64,000 bases of DNA, from the NCBI RefSeq assembly GCF_900101895.1, contig NZ_FMVF01000005.1, forward strand, positions 229,481 through 293,480, in the 5' to 3' direction. The notes below the pieces were generated by a model, which made no database searches, was not told the DNA's origin, and saw only the letters and a program-made list of their open reading frames with translations. This DNA is from Flavobacterium caeni (GTDB taxonomy: Bacteria; Bacteroidota; Bacteroidia; Flavobacteriales; Flavobacteriaceae). This document shows, piece by piece, positions 15,761 through 25,024 of this stretch (its first letter is position 1; each line of letters opens with the position of its first letter). The position numbers and the translations under genes are program-made.

Positions 15761-18631
15761 TTAGGGTTGCGGGTCTGTAGATCGCGTCTTGGTTTCGGGT
15801 TCGCGGTGCCTTGCAGGTGTCGGTTCGAGCGTCTCGGCTGGTTTGTTTTTGGACGGATCGGCCTGGTAGCGATAGAATATTCCTTTGTCCTCTGGCTGGT
15901 TGTACAATTCAGGCCGCAAGTAGAGGCCTTTGTCATATTCGCGTTTTTCTATTTCGACGGCAATGCTTTCCGGATTCTTCTGGACGTAAAGATCGTTGCG
16001 TTCGGCAATGACCTGCCATGAAATTTTTTGGTTCGGGTTCCCGCCCGCAATCTTGAATTGGCTCTGGTCGTTTATTTCTTCCTTGATGTACGCATTGGCT
16101 TGTGCACCTATGGCTGTCAGATGGTACGAAAAGTCTTTGTTGATGGCCGCAAAATAATCGGGTAGCGTAACGGTGGCTTCGCCATTGGTGTCCAAAATCA
16201 CGTTGCCGCGGTACATGTTCAACACCTCGGGCGACTCCAACGCATAATGGCGTAGGTATTTGTTTTCGGGATCGAGCGGATGGTCTATTTGAAACGCCTT
16301 GGTGCCTGTCGCGCCCAAATTACCGTTGGCATAGACCCCATACCAATTTCCGGTTCCTACCACGCCGTAACCGTAGGCCGGATTGGGCTGCGCCCTTCCA
16401 AAAACCCCTACAGCGTCTACGTTGGCTGCTGCACCAGAATAAAGCCCCTGTAACGAAGTGTTGTTTGCCGAAGCAGATCCGGCCAGGAAAATCCCGCCCC
16501 TGATGCCGAAACTTTGTCCCCATACTGAAGCGGCGTTGCCGTAAGTGGCAACAAGAGTGCCCGTCGAGGCTTGCGAAAACCATCCCACCGGGTTGACCGA
16601 GTTTGTCGGCGAGTTTTGTACGTTCAAAACCCTTGCATTAGGGCTTGCGCCAGAGGCAAATAACGAAGGTTCTACCGTAGTGGTGTGTTGCGCCTGAAAG
16701 TTACCCGCCCTGTTCGAACCGTTTTGAAAAACGATGACACCAGGTCCTGTGACGGCTGCGGCCACATTGACTTCGATGGCGCGTTTGGCCGATGCTGATA
16801 CCATGTCTACCTGAATACCATCGGCGGCGGCATTGGTCGATGATGAATAAACCGTGAGTGCAGGCGCTGCGCCCGTCAGGTTATAGATGTCTACCGTCGA
16901 GTTGGTGCTGGCCGTATTCATCGTGGCAAAATAGCCCGCCGATCCCGACGTGCCATCCTTTGCCGAAACCAGCGCGTCGCCAACACTGGTATTCTGGAAA
17001 TAACCTGCAGCGCCACCGCCACCGCTGTAGCCGCTAACGGCATAGTTGGTCCCTGCCGCATAGGCCGAGAATATGTCGCCAGGAAGCGCCACGGTGTTGC
17101 CCACCACAAATTCGCCGGTATTGAGCAACCGCATACGCTCGATATCGCCGGTTCTGAAAGCGACCGAGACGTCGTCGGTAGTACCCAGGAAGTTCGTTCC
17201 CGACGCGAGCCCTGCGTTTCCGGTAATACGCCACGCATCTGAGGTAGGCAGGCCTGGATTCTGCCAGGTGACGTTGCCCGCACCGTCGGTTACCATGATC
17301 TGGCCGTTCAAACCTCGCGAAGGTGGCATGATGTAATAGTTGGTTGCATTGTTTCCGATGGCTACGTTTCCTTGAAAATAGCCCGCAAAACTCCCGGGTT
17401 TGAGGGCTTGCGAACGCACCCCATAATGTGTGCCGCCCGCAGCGTCATCCATCACGGTGTGAAAGCCATACTTGTCGCCGGTTCCTGGTCCATACATGGT
17501 GCTGGCCACGCCTATCTGTATACCACTACCTGTAGAACTGACCATGCTGAACATACCCCAATTGTTTCCTGCCCCGCTCACAATATTCCGAATGCCGTAA
17601 TGCTCTCCGTTGCCTGTACCGGTTACTTCGTTCCAAGTAGCCATATGTCTTCCATTGCCGGTGTTGTATATGTAGTTGGCGTTGGCAGTTTGTTCGCCGT
17701 CGCCTGTGCCTTCTAATAGATTATAGAGGCCTACGTTACTAGTGGACGTCGTCGAGTTCCTAAAGTAATTGAAAGTGCCAACGCCCGGCGCGGTGCCTGT
17801 GGTCAGCATGTCGTTGTAGGTGCCAAAACGAGGTGCGTTCGTCTGGCTGCTCATGAGTGAGTAATGGCCAAACAGTTCGCCGCTACCCGTTGCATCCATA
17901 ATAGAAAGTGAACCAAATTTATTACCAAACCCACCTCCCGAAATTCGGTTGTAGGTACCATAATGGCTGCCGTCGCCTGTATTGGTCACAAAATTGAACA
18001 CACCGGCTTGTTCGCCAGACCCATCTCCGGACACATCGTTGTAGACGCCATAACGGTTGCCCATGCCCTCGCTATACACGTGTTGTCTGATGCCGGCCAA
18101 GTAATCTGTTGTTGTGCCCTGGACCGTATTGACGATTCCCGCACGATCTACGCCCGCTACATTGTCGAAGTTCCCCGTATTGCGGATGACGTCATTCTGG
18201 CCGCTTGCCTCAATGTCCAATGGCGCAATAGGTGCGACCTTGCCGATGGCGGTGCGCCCGAGGTGGTAAATGTCGTCGTTGATGTTGTCGGGCGGGAGCG
18301 CCGTGGCGGTTTCGAGCCAGTCGCGGTCCGATCCGGCGGCTGCGGTTAGTCCTATCCAGTCGAGTGTTGGAAAGTCCCAATAGTAAAACCCGGGTGCGTC
18401 AGGGCCAGCGGCCGTGGTCAAGTAAACGAGCATGCCTTGTTGCTGCGCTCCGGGGTTTGTCGCGGGAAAAGCATCAACCTTTGGAATCAACAAACCATCG
18501 GTACTGGACGGTGTGGCCTGGTTGGTGGCGCGCACATCGAGTTGCGCATTCGGGGTGGCGGTGCCTACACCTACTTGTGCGTTCATGCCCAAGGCCAAAA
18601 AAAAGGCCGCAAAAAGTAATCTTGTTTTCAT
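15761..18631 (-). CDS. Large repeat-rich exported protein, tail-fibre-like
   Basis: The 956-residue product starts with a signal peptide ending in GMNAQ. It then shows QVGVGTATPNAQLDV, the opening typical of flavobacterial fibre-like proteins. Residues about 150-400 form a run of roughly 12 units of 20-24 residues of the form YGxYNxVxGTGxG, which suggests an extended, probably trimeric, beta structure. The C-terminal part has a conserved block (ENKYLRHYALESPEVLNMYR, then GNVILDTNGEATVTLP) widely seen at the end of such proteins. No T9SS sorting domain is evident. The final 30 residues are charged and proline-rich. A role as an adhesin or surface fibre is inference. Confidence 0.85.
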   Translation of the reverse strand: MKTRLLFAAFFLALGMNAQVGVGTATPNAQLDVRATNQATPSSTDGLLIPKVDAFPATNPGAQQQGMLVYLTTAAGPDAPGFYYWDFPTLDWIGLTAAAGSDRDWLETATALPPDNINDDIYHLGRTAIGKVAPIAPLDIEASGQNDVIRNTGNFDNVAGVDRAGIVNTVQGTTTDYLAGIRQHVYSEGMGNRYGVYNDVSGDGSGEQAGVFNFVTNTGDGSHYGTYNRISGGGFGNKFGSLSIMDATGSGELFGHYSLMSSQTNAPRFGTYNDMLTTGTAPGVGTFNYFRNSTTSTSNVGLYNLLEGTGDGEQTANANYIYNTGNGRHMATWNEVTGTGNGEHYGIRNIVSGAGNNWGMFSMVSSTGSGIQIGVASTMYGPGTGDKYGFHTVMDDAAGGTHYGVRSQALKPGSFAGYFQGNVAIGNNATNYYIMPPSRGLNGQIMVTDGAGNVTWQNPGLPTSDAWRITGNAGLASGTNFLGTTDDVSVAFRTGDIERMRLLNTGEFVVGNTVALPGDIFSAYAAGTNYAVSGYSGGGGAAGYFQNTSVGDALVSAKDGTSGSAGYFATMNTASTNSTVDIYNLTGAAPALTVYSSSTNAAADGIQVDMVSASAKRAIEVNVAAAVTGPGVIVFQNGSNRAGNFQAQHTTTVEPSLFASGASPNARVLNVQNSPTNSVNPVGWFSQASTGTLVATYGNAASVWGQSFGIRGGIFLAGSASANNTSLQGLYSGAAANVDAVGVFGRAQPNPAYGYGVVGTGNWYGVYANGNLGATGTKAFQIDHPLDPENKYLRHYALESPEVLNMYRGNVILDTNGEATVTLPDYFAAINKDFSYHLTAIGAQANAYIKEEINDQSQFKIAGGNPNQKISWQVIAERNDLYVQKNPESIAVEIEKREYDKGLYLRPELYNQPEDKGIFYRYQADPSKNKPAETLEPTPARHREPETKTRSTDPQP

Positions 18632-18778
18632 ACACGCAATTTTTAGTAAGACAATGGGGTAGGTGTACGAAATGGGGTATGTAAATATCCAAATTATTTT
18701 GATTAGAAAAAACTTTTTGACTAACTATCAGCGGGTTATATGACTATTTTTTTTGAACGGCGAATCGTTTTTTGTTTT

Positions 18779-18786
18779 TATTTTTG
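18779..18786 (+). promoter_or_regulatory. -7 box TATTTTTG before the ABC ATPase gene
   Basis: This exact TAnnTTTG match ends four bases before the ATG at 18791, so the transcript would be leaderless or nearly so. The gap 18632-18790 holds no other feature. Confidence 0.5.
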
Positions 18787-18790
18787 AACC

Positions 18791-19741
18791 ATGCTTGAAT
18801 TGAGGGAAATTTCGTTCGCTTATTCCGACCGCAAGGTGATCGACGCCATCAGTCTACGGTTGCCGCAAGGTGCGCATTTGGCGGTGATCGGCGAAAGCGG
18901 ATGCGGTAAAAGCACGCTGCTCAAACTCATTTATGGTTTGTACGATTTGGACCAGGGCGAAATCCATTACGACGATGAGCCCGTGCTGGGTCCTAAGTTC
19001 AATTTGATTCCGGGCATGGATTTCATGAAATACCTGGCGCAGGACTTCGATTTGATGCCGTTCATCACCGTGGCCGAAAACGTAGGCAAGTACCTGTCGA
19101 ACATCTACAAAGATAAAAAACAGGCGCGCGTGCAAGAGTTACTCGAACTGGTAGAGATGACCGAGTATGCCCACGTCAAGGCCCAATTTTTGAGCGGCGG
19201 CCAACAACAACGTGTGGCCCTGGCGCGGGTGCTGGCGCTCGAACCCAAGGTGTTGCTGCTCGACGAACCGTTCAGCCAGATCGATACCTTTAGACGAAAC
19301 AATTTGCGACGCAATCTGTTCAAACACCTGAAGGCCCATAACATCACCTGTATTTTTGCGACGCACGACAGTACCGATATTTTGTCGTTTGCCGACCAGG
19401 TGGCCGTGATGAAGCAAGGCCAAATCATCAGGCAAGACACACCGCACGGGCTTTACCAGAACCCGCAAACCTATGAAATCGCATCGCTGTTGGGCGAGGT
19501 GAGCGAAATCCCCGAACGATTCCTCGACGACCCCGGTTCGTCAAAAACAGTGCTGTTGTTCCCCGACCAATTGCAAACCACGGCCCAGTCTCGGTTGCAA
19601 CCGACAGTGGTCAAGTCGTACTACAACGGCAGCGGCTATTTGGTGGAAGCCGTTTATGAAAAGGGCAAGGTGTTTTTTGAAAATCCACATTTTTTGGAAG
19701 CCGGCACCGTGGTATCGTTGGTACGCAAAACGACCCGATAG
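18791..19741 (+). CDS. ABC transporter ATP-binding protein (orphan)
   Basis: The 316-residue ATPase has a Walker A motif GESGCGKST, the signature LSGGQQQRVALARVLALEP and Walker B VLLLDEPFSQID, followed by the H-loop FATHDSTDI. The C-terminal 90 residues form an extra domain like the regulatory part of polyamine/iron importer ATPases (PotA/FbpC type). No permease or binding protein lies beside it, so the transport partner must be encoded elsewhere or its role is not classical import. A T9SS protein gene follows after 50 bases in the same direction. Confidence 0.9.
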   Translation: MLELREISFAYSDRKVIDAISLRLPQGAHLAVIGESGCGKSTLLKLIYGLYDLDQGEIHYDDEPVLGPKFNLIPGMDFMKYLAQDFDLMPFITVAENVGKYLSNIYKDKKQARVQELLELVEMTEYAHVKAQFLSGGQQQRVALARVLALEPKVLLLDEPFSQIDTFRRNNLRRNLFKHLKAHNITCIFATHDSTDILSFADQVAVMKQGQIIRQDTPHGLYQNPQTYEIASLLGEVSEIPERFLDDPGSSKTVLLFPDQLQTTAQSRLQPTVVKSYYNGSGYLVEAVYEKGKVFFENPHFLEAGTVVSLVRKTTR

Positions 19742-19791
19742 GCGATGGTATGTCGCAAAATAAATTACATTTGTCACCAAACAACCTGTTT

Positions 19792-21069
19792 ATGAGAAAG
19801 TTTTCCTTTTTGATGCTGCTGGCCGTGTGTTCGTTATCGGCGCAACCCGAATGGCATGCGCTGGAGTCGGCACCCGAAAATACGAACAACCAACGCTTTG
19901 ACGATGTGTTCTTTTTGACCGAAACATTGGGTTGGGCGGCCAACGGATCGGCGGCGGCCGTGTACAAAACCACCGACGGCGGCGAAAACTGGACCTTGCA
20001 GGTAGCCGAGCAAACGCCGCAACTCCCCGGGAACTACTATTTCCGGAACATCGAATTCCTCAACGAAAACATCGGATTTTTGGGCACATTGCAAAACAAC
20101 AAATTCCTCAAGACCACCGATGGCGGCGCCACCTGGAGCATCATCCCGAGCCTCATGCCCACGCCGGCGGCCATTTGTGGGATCGACTGTGTGGGCGAAT
20201 CGACGGTGTATGCATGCGGTTCGTATTTCAGCGAAAACGCCTACGTCCTCAAATCGACCGACAGCGGCCAAACCTGGCAGTACATCGATATGGGCGCGTA
20301 TGCCGAAGGATTGGTGGAATTGCTTTTCGTCGACGAAAATTTGGGTTACGCATCGGGCAAAGGTGCAGCGGGCGGGACCATCCTGCGCACAACCGATGGC
20401 GGCGTGAGCTGGACCGAAATCTACAACACCGGGATAGCGGGCGAATACGTTTGGAAACTGCAAATCCTTGCGTCAAACCCCAATTGCATGTTTGGATCGG
20501 TAGAATCGGTCAATGCGCTTCCGGGAAAGCTGGTCCGTACGCTCGACAATGGCGTGAGCTGGGTGAGCCACGACGTACCCGATACCGACATCCAGGCCGT
20601 TGGGTTCTTGACCGAAGACCACGGGTTTATGGGCGGGCACGCCTCGCCATTTTTGGAAACCACCGATGGCGGCGCAACGTGGAGCGAGAATTTTGTCGGG
20701 AGCAATTTGAACCGCATCCAGATACTGAACGACAACCTGGCCTATGCATCGGGTGCGACGATTTACAAATTCAGCGAAACGCTCGGGAAAAGCGACTTCA
20801 AGGAAAAAGGACGCACGCCGCTCAAGGCCGCCGTGACGCCCAATCCGGTCAAGGACAAGATGACGGTGACCATAGAGTTTGTAGACAGCGACCACTTGGT
20901 CCTGGAACTGTATGACATTTCGGGACGCCGTGTCAGGGAGTTGCTGCGCGACGAAATACCGGCCGCGGGAAAAAAATCCTACACCTTCGACGCGCCTCGT
21001 GCCTCGGGTGGTTATTTTGTCAACATCCACACCGATACGGGCAGACAATCGGTCAAGTTCGTGAAATAG
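19792..21069 (+). CDS. T9SS-exported BNR/YCF48-repeat protein
   Basis: Translation from 19792 gives 425 residues starting with MRKFSFLMLLAVCSLSAQ, a signal peptide; the frame upstream (19750) lacks one. The body carries about six repeats with the TTDGGxTWS signature (for example TTDGGENWTL, TTDGGATWSI, STDSGQTWQY), predicting a YCF48/BNR-like beta-propeller. The last 75 residues form a type A T9SS sorting domain (VTPNPVKDKMTVTIEF ... GGYFVNIHTDTGRQSVKFVK). It should be secreted to the surface. The ligand or activity is unknown. It is probably cotranscribed with the upstream ABC ATPase gene, though the two do not obviously act together. Confidence 0.9.
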   Translation: MRKFSFLMLLAVCSLSAQPEWHALESAPENTNNQRFDDVFFLTETLGWAANGSAAAVYKTTDGGENWTLQVAEQTPQLPGNYYFRNIEFLNENIGFLGTLQNNKFLKTTDGGATWSIIPSLMPTPAAICGIDCVGESTVYACGSYFSENAYVLKSTDSGQTWQYIDMGAYAEGLVELLFVDENLGYASGKGAAGGTILRTTDGGVSWTEIYNTGIAGEYVWKLQILASNPNCMFGSVESVNALPGKLVRTLDNGVSWVSHDVPDTDIQAVGFLTEDHGFMGGHASPFLETTDGGATWSENFVGSNLNRIQILNDNLAYASGATIYKFSETLGKSDFKEKGRTPLKAAVTPNPVKDKMTVTIEFVDSDHLVLELYDISGRRVRELLRDEIPAAGKKSYTFDAPRASGGYFVNIHTDTGRQSVKFVK

Positions 21070-21172
21070 CATTTTGCCGTCGGATTGTAAATTCTGAAAA
21101 AAAGCCTATATTGTCGCAGGCAATTTTGCGATTTGTCTAAATTAGCAGTATCAGAATTTACAATACAACAAT

Positions 21173-22180
21173 ATGTATCATTCCAAAATTTCTGGGCTCG
21201 GTTACTACGTGCCCGAAAACATCGTCACCAACGACGATCTTTCTAAAATCATGGATACCAACGATGCGTGGATCCAGGAGCGCACCGGTATCCAGGAACG
21301 CCGTCATATCGTCAAAGGGCAGGACACCACCACCAGCATGGGGGTCAAGGCCGCCCGAATAGCGATCGAACGCTCAGGGATTTCGAAAGACGACATCGAC
21401 TTCATCATCTTTGCAACGCTCAGCCCCGACTACTATTTTCCTGGTCCGGGCGTACTCGTGCAACGCGATTTGGGGCTCAAGACCGTGGGCGCGCTCGACG
21501 TGCGCAACCAATGTTCGGGGTTTGTGTATGCGCTTTCCATCGCCGACCAATACATCAGGACGGGCATGTACAAAAACATCCTGATCATCGGTTCCGAAGT
21601 ACATTCGACGGGGCTCGACATGACCGACCGCGGACGTGCCGTTTCGGTGATTTTTGGCGACGGGGCAGGGGCTGCCATCGTAAGCCGCGAAGAAGATTTG
21701 TCCAAAGGCATCCTGTCTACGCACCTACATTCCGAAGGCCAGCATGCCGAGGAACTCGTGGTCAAGGCACCGGGCATGGGTGGCCGTTGGGTTTCGGACA
21801 TCGTGGCCGACAACGACCCGAACGACGAAAGTTACCTGCCGTACATGAACGGCCAGTTCGTGTTCAAGAATGCGGTGGTTCGGTTTGCCGAAGTGATCCA
21901 GGAAGGCTTGCAGGCCAATAATCTTCAGGTATCCGACATCGGGATGCTGATCCCGCACCAGGCCAATTTGCGCATCTCGCAGTTCATCCAGCAATCGTTC
22001 AAACTATCGGACGATAAGGTGTACAACAACATCCAGCGTTATGGCAACACCACCGCGGCGTCGATCCCGATTGCGCTCACCGAGGCGTGGGAGCAGGGCA
22101 AGATCCAATCGGGCGATTTGGTTGTGTTGGCGGCTTTCGGCAGTGGTTTTACGTGGGGAAGCGCAATCATTCGATGGTAG
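21173..22180 (+). CDS. 3-oxoacyl-ACP synthase III family protein
   Basis: The 335-residue enzyme is a FabH-type condensing enzyme. The active-site cysteine lies in VRNQCSGFVYAL, the histidine in LIPHQANLRI and the asparagine in YGNTTAASIP, giving the complete Cys-His-Asn triad. FabH normally starts fatty acid synthesis by joining acyl-CoA to malonyl-ACP. The gene is not clustered with other fatty acid genes, and flavobacteria often carry several paralogues. It could therefore be the housekeeping FabH or a specialised copy, and I give no symbol. It converges with the interrupted TonB-dependent receptor. Confidence 0.92.
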   Translation: MYHSKISGLGYYVPENIVTNDDLSKIMDTNDAWIQERTGIQERRHIVKGQDTTTSMGVKAARIAIERSGISKDDIDFIIFATLSPDYYFPGPGVLVQRDLGLKTVGALDVRNQCSGFVYALSIADQYIRTGMYKNILIIGSEVHSTGLDMTDRGRAVSVIFGDGAGAAIVSREEDLSKGILSTHLHSEGQHAEELVVKAPGMGGRWVSDIVADNDPNDESYLPYMNGQFVFKNAVVRFAEVIQEGLQANNLQVSDIGMLIPHQANLRISQFIQQSFKLSDDKVYNNIQRYGNTTAASIPIALTEAWEQGKIQSGDLVVLAAFGSGFTWGSAIIRW

Positions 22181-22202
22181 CTATTAGGGGAGTGTCTATG
22201 AA

Positions 22203-22372
22203 TCGTAACACGTTTAAAACCTTAACAAAAACTACAGATTTTCTGTACGCGTGTGTTGGTTTTATTTTTTAGGGGTAAACCTTACTCCCCCTGCCCTTAC
22301 GGATGCCAATCTACCATTTTTCTCAATACCCCAGTTGCAGAAAAACTGTATTTTTCCTATTCTAATCCAAAC
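22203..22372. repeat. Dispersed repeat family 2, copy 1
   Basis: This stretch of the 301-base gap 22181-22481 holds a perfect palindrome TACAGA-TTT-TCTGTA (22233-22247). An AGGGG (22271-22275) to CCCCC (22287-22291) pair of blocks with GCCC after it follows, then a second half-site block with GCAGAAAAACTGTA. The same order of blocks recurs at 51388-51530 and, inverted, at 63897-64000. No gene is present in the gap. Confidence 0.6.
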
Positions 22373-22381
22373 CGGTCCAAT

Positions 22382-22412
22382 AAAAAAACTCCGGGTTGCA
22401 CACCCCGGAGGT
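22382..22412 (-). terminator. Terminator after the TonB-dependent receptor
   Basis: CTCCGG (22389-22394) pairs with CCGGAG (22405-22410). On the minus strand the stem runs into TTTTTTT, so it serves the receptor pseudogene transcript. Confidence 0.85.
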
Positions 22413-22481
22413 TTCTATCGACTCAAATAAATTCAAATAAAACCATACAACGCAATGCGCTGCGGGTTTATTGTGTAAAAC

Positions 22482-24866
22482 CTAAAACATTCCGCCGCTG
22501 TTTTGCTTGGTGTTGTCGTCGCGCTGTTTGCGTTGCAATGCACGGTTCTTGCCCGCGCCAAACATGTAGTTGAACCCTACGTAAATAGACTGGCTTTCCC
22601 ATCTGAAACTGCCGATTTGCGGATACGGGTTGTCGCCGTCGAACGCAAAGCGCATGGTGTTGAAGATGTCGTTAAAGCGGATGCTCAGACTGGCTTTGTT
22701 CTTGAGCATCGCATAGCGCACACCGCCATCGATCTTGTACATTTCCTTTCCGGTAAACTGCACGCCCTCGACGCCGCCACGGTAAAATCCGAAGAGGTTG
22801 AATCGAAGCGTCTTGGTGGCCTTGAAATTGTGGTTCATACGGGCGTTGAGCGCATTGGCCGTCACGTCCTTGATCACCACGTCGAATTCATCGATCGTAC
22901 CCGGACGTCTGATTGAAACCTGTCCTTTTTGGCTGATCGAAGAAAAATCCACCGACGGTTGCACATCCCACCACGAGGTAATCTTGTAATTGGCCGAGAG
23001 TTCAAAACCATAGGCGTTGTTGTTGTCGTAGTTCTGGAAACTCATGATCTGGTTGCCGTCGCGCTCGGGATCGGGATACAGCACGCGGCTGATCTCGTCG
23101 TTGATGAGCCTAAAGAACACACCGCCCGTGACCGAACCTTTCGAGAACGTACGTGTATAGTTGAGTTCGATCGAGTTGGTGAACTGCGGATCGAGCTGCG
23201 GATTCCCGATAGAAGTAAGCTTAAGCGTCGCAAATTCAGGGCTTGGCTTGGTTTGCTCCAAACTCGGACGGTCTACGCGGCGCGAATAGCTGATCTGGAA
23301 ACTGTTTTTCTCGCTGGGCGTATACGTCATATAGGCCGAAGGATACACCGTCAAATAATCGTCCTTGTAAGCCGTCGCGCCGTCGAGTTTGGCGAGCACC
23401 TTGTAGCTCTCGAAACGCGCGCCCACCTGGTAGCTGAATTTGGTGAATTTTTGCCCGAATGTCGCATAAGCCGAATAAATGTCGAGGTCGTAAGTATAAT
23501 CGAACCCGGCCGTGCGCAGCGATGTAAATTCGTTGTCGGTCCTGATGGTACGCGATTCGGCGCCCAATTCGAGCGTCGATTTTTCGCTGAGCGGATTCAC
23601 ATAGTCGACGTTGACGATCGTTTGTGCGCGGTCGTCGTAAATGAAATCCCAACGGTTGAAGGTGTCGTCCGAAAGGATGTACGGCGTGTTGTCGGTCTTG
23701 AAAAAGATGATTTTGTCGTTGCCCGTCGCGCTGTGGTTGGCCTCGACGTCGAGCGTGTGGCCTTCCTTGGCGAACAAATGCTTGAACGCGATGTTCTAGG
23801 CCGAATTGACGTTGTCGGTCAAATACTTGTCATGCGTGGCCACGTTGGTCGCTACATCGGCAAAAATATAGTACGAATCGATAAAACCGTCGCCCTTGAA
23901 AAAGTTCTGGTTCGTGTACACCGAAATCGTGTTGCGGTCGTTGAGGTAAAAATCGAGCCCCACCTTGAACAACTGGTTGGTGTTCACATTCTTCATGCGC
24001 AAACGCGTTTCGAAAACACTGTCCTTACGCGCAAAATCGCCGTCGTTGAACTGGTTCCCGAAATTCGTGCCGTAGTTGCCAAAAAAGTTGATCTTGCCGC
24101 GGCGGTAGTTCATGTCGAACGAGCCGTTGCCCTTGGGCGTACGCGCAAAGGTCGCCCCGGCGTTTACCGATGCGTTAAAGCCATCGTTCGCGTTTTTGTG
24201 CAGCACGATGTTGATGATGCCCGACATGCCTTCGGGATTGTATTTGGCGCTCGGGTTGGTGATGAGTTCGATTTTCTTGATCGACGTCGACGGGATTTGT
24301 TTGAGCAATTGCGACGCGTCGATGTTCGTAGGTTTGCCGTCCAAAAGCACCCGCACGTTTTCATTGCCGCGCAACGACAATTTGCCGTCCTGGTCTACGT
24401 TGACCGACGGGATGTTGTTCATGATTTCCGATGCCGTCGCGCCAGCCGTGGTCAAATCCTTGCCCACGTTGATGACTTTGCGGTCGATTTTTTGTTCGAT
24501 GGTCGATCGTTCGGCCACCACGGCCACTTCGCCGAGTGCGGTGGCTTCTTCTTCGAGTGCGGTTTTTCCGAGCGAGATCGACTTTTGTCCGGTCGTAAAA
24601 TCGGCGCGTGTCACAAAGGTCTTGTAGCCGATGAATTGGATTTCGACCACATAGTTCTTGGGCTCGAGGCTTTTGATTTCATACTGCCCGTTGTCGTCGG
24701 TGATGCCGCCCGTTACGATCTTGCCGTCTTGTTTGAGCACGATGTTGGCGTAGGAGATGGGCGTGTTTTTTTGGTCGGTCACCTTGCCCGAAAGCGACGC
24801 GTTTTTTTGTGCCTGCATCGAAAAAACCGATACAAAAAGGCACACCAGGATCAATTTGAAGTTCAT
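22482..24866 (-). pseudogene. TonB-dependent outer-membrane receptor interrupted by an in-frame TAG
   Basis: The frame from ATG 24866 encodes a receptor of 794 residues if one stop is read through. It has a signal peptide (MNFKLILVCLFVSVFSMQAQ), a carboxypeptidase-regulatory-like domain (SGKVTDQKNTPISYANIVLK), a plug (about 125-230) and an outer-membrane beta-barrel family C-terminal domain. Codon 357 (23796-23798) is TAG. Reading continues in the same frame with NIAFKHLFAKEGHTLDVEAN and on to a normal barrel end (GFNYMFGAGKNR). There is no frameshift, so a single base change could explain it. The fragment before the stop lacks most barrel strands and should not function. Without the stop, family membership would be confident. 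Confidence 0.88.
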
Positions 24867-24935
24867 GGTAGATTGATGATGTTTGTTTATTTTGTTTTTG
24901 CGGTGCAAAGTTGCATCTTTTTTTTTCTTTCCCAA

Positions 24936-24963
24936 TAAAAAAAGCTCCCGAAAAAGGAGCTTT
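24936..24963 (-). terminator. Terminator of the T9SS type B giant gene
   Basis: AAGCTCC (24942-24948) pairs with GGAGCTT (24956-24962). On the minus strand the stem is followed by TTTTTTT. Confidence 0.88.
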
Positions 24964-25003
24964 CTTAAAGATTTGGGGGTAAAGTGTTTGCGCCTGGGCG
25001 CGG

Positions 25004-25019
25004 TCCCGAATGTTCGGGA
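25004..25019. repeat. Small hairpin TCCCGA-ATGT-TCGGGA
   Basis: A perfect six-base stem with a four-base loop lies just after the stop of the giant gene. The same stem with other loops occurs at 40684-40701 and 54961-54976. Confidence 0.55.
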
Positions 25020-25024
25020 TGGGG

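Noticed and set aside
22929..24938. Long open frame of 669 codons on the plus strand, antisense to the TonB-dependent receptor.
   Set aside because: It is a mirror of receptor codon use. The peptide is rich in Arg, Val, His and Asp with no domain, and the minus-strand protein is clearly real.
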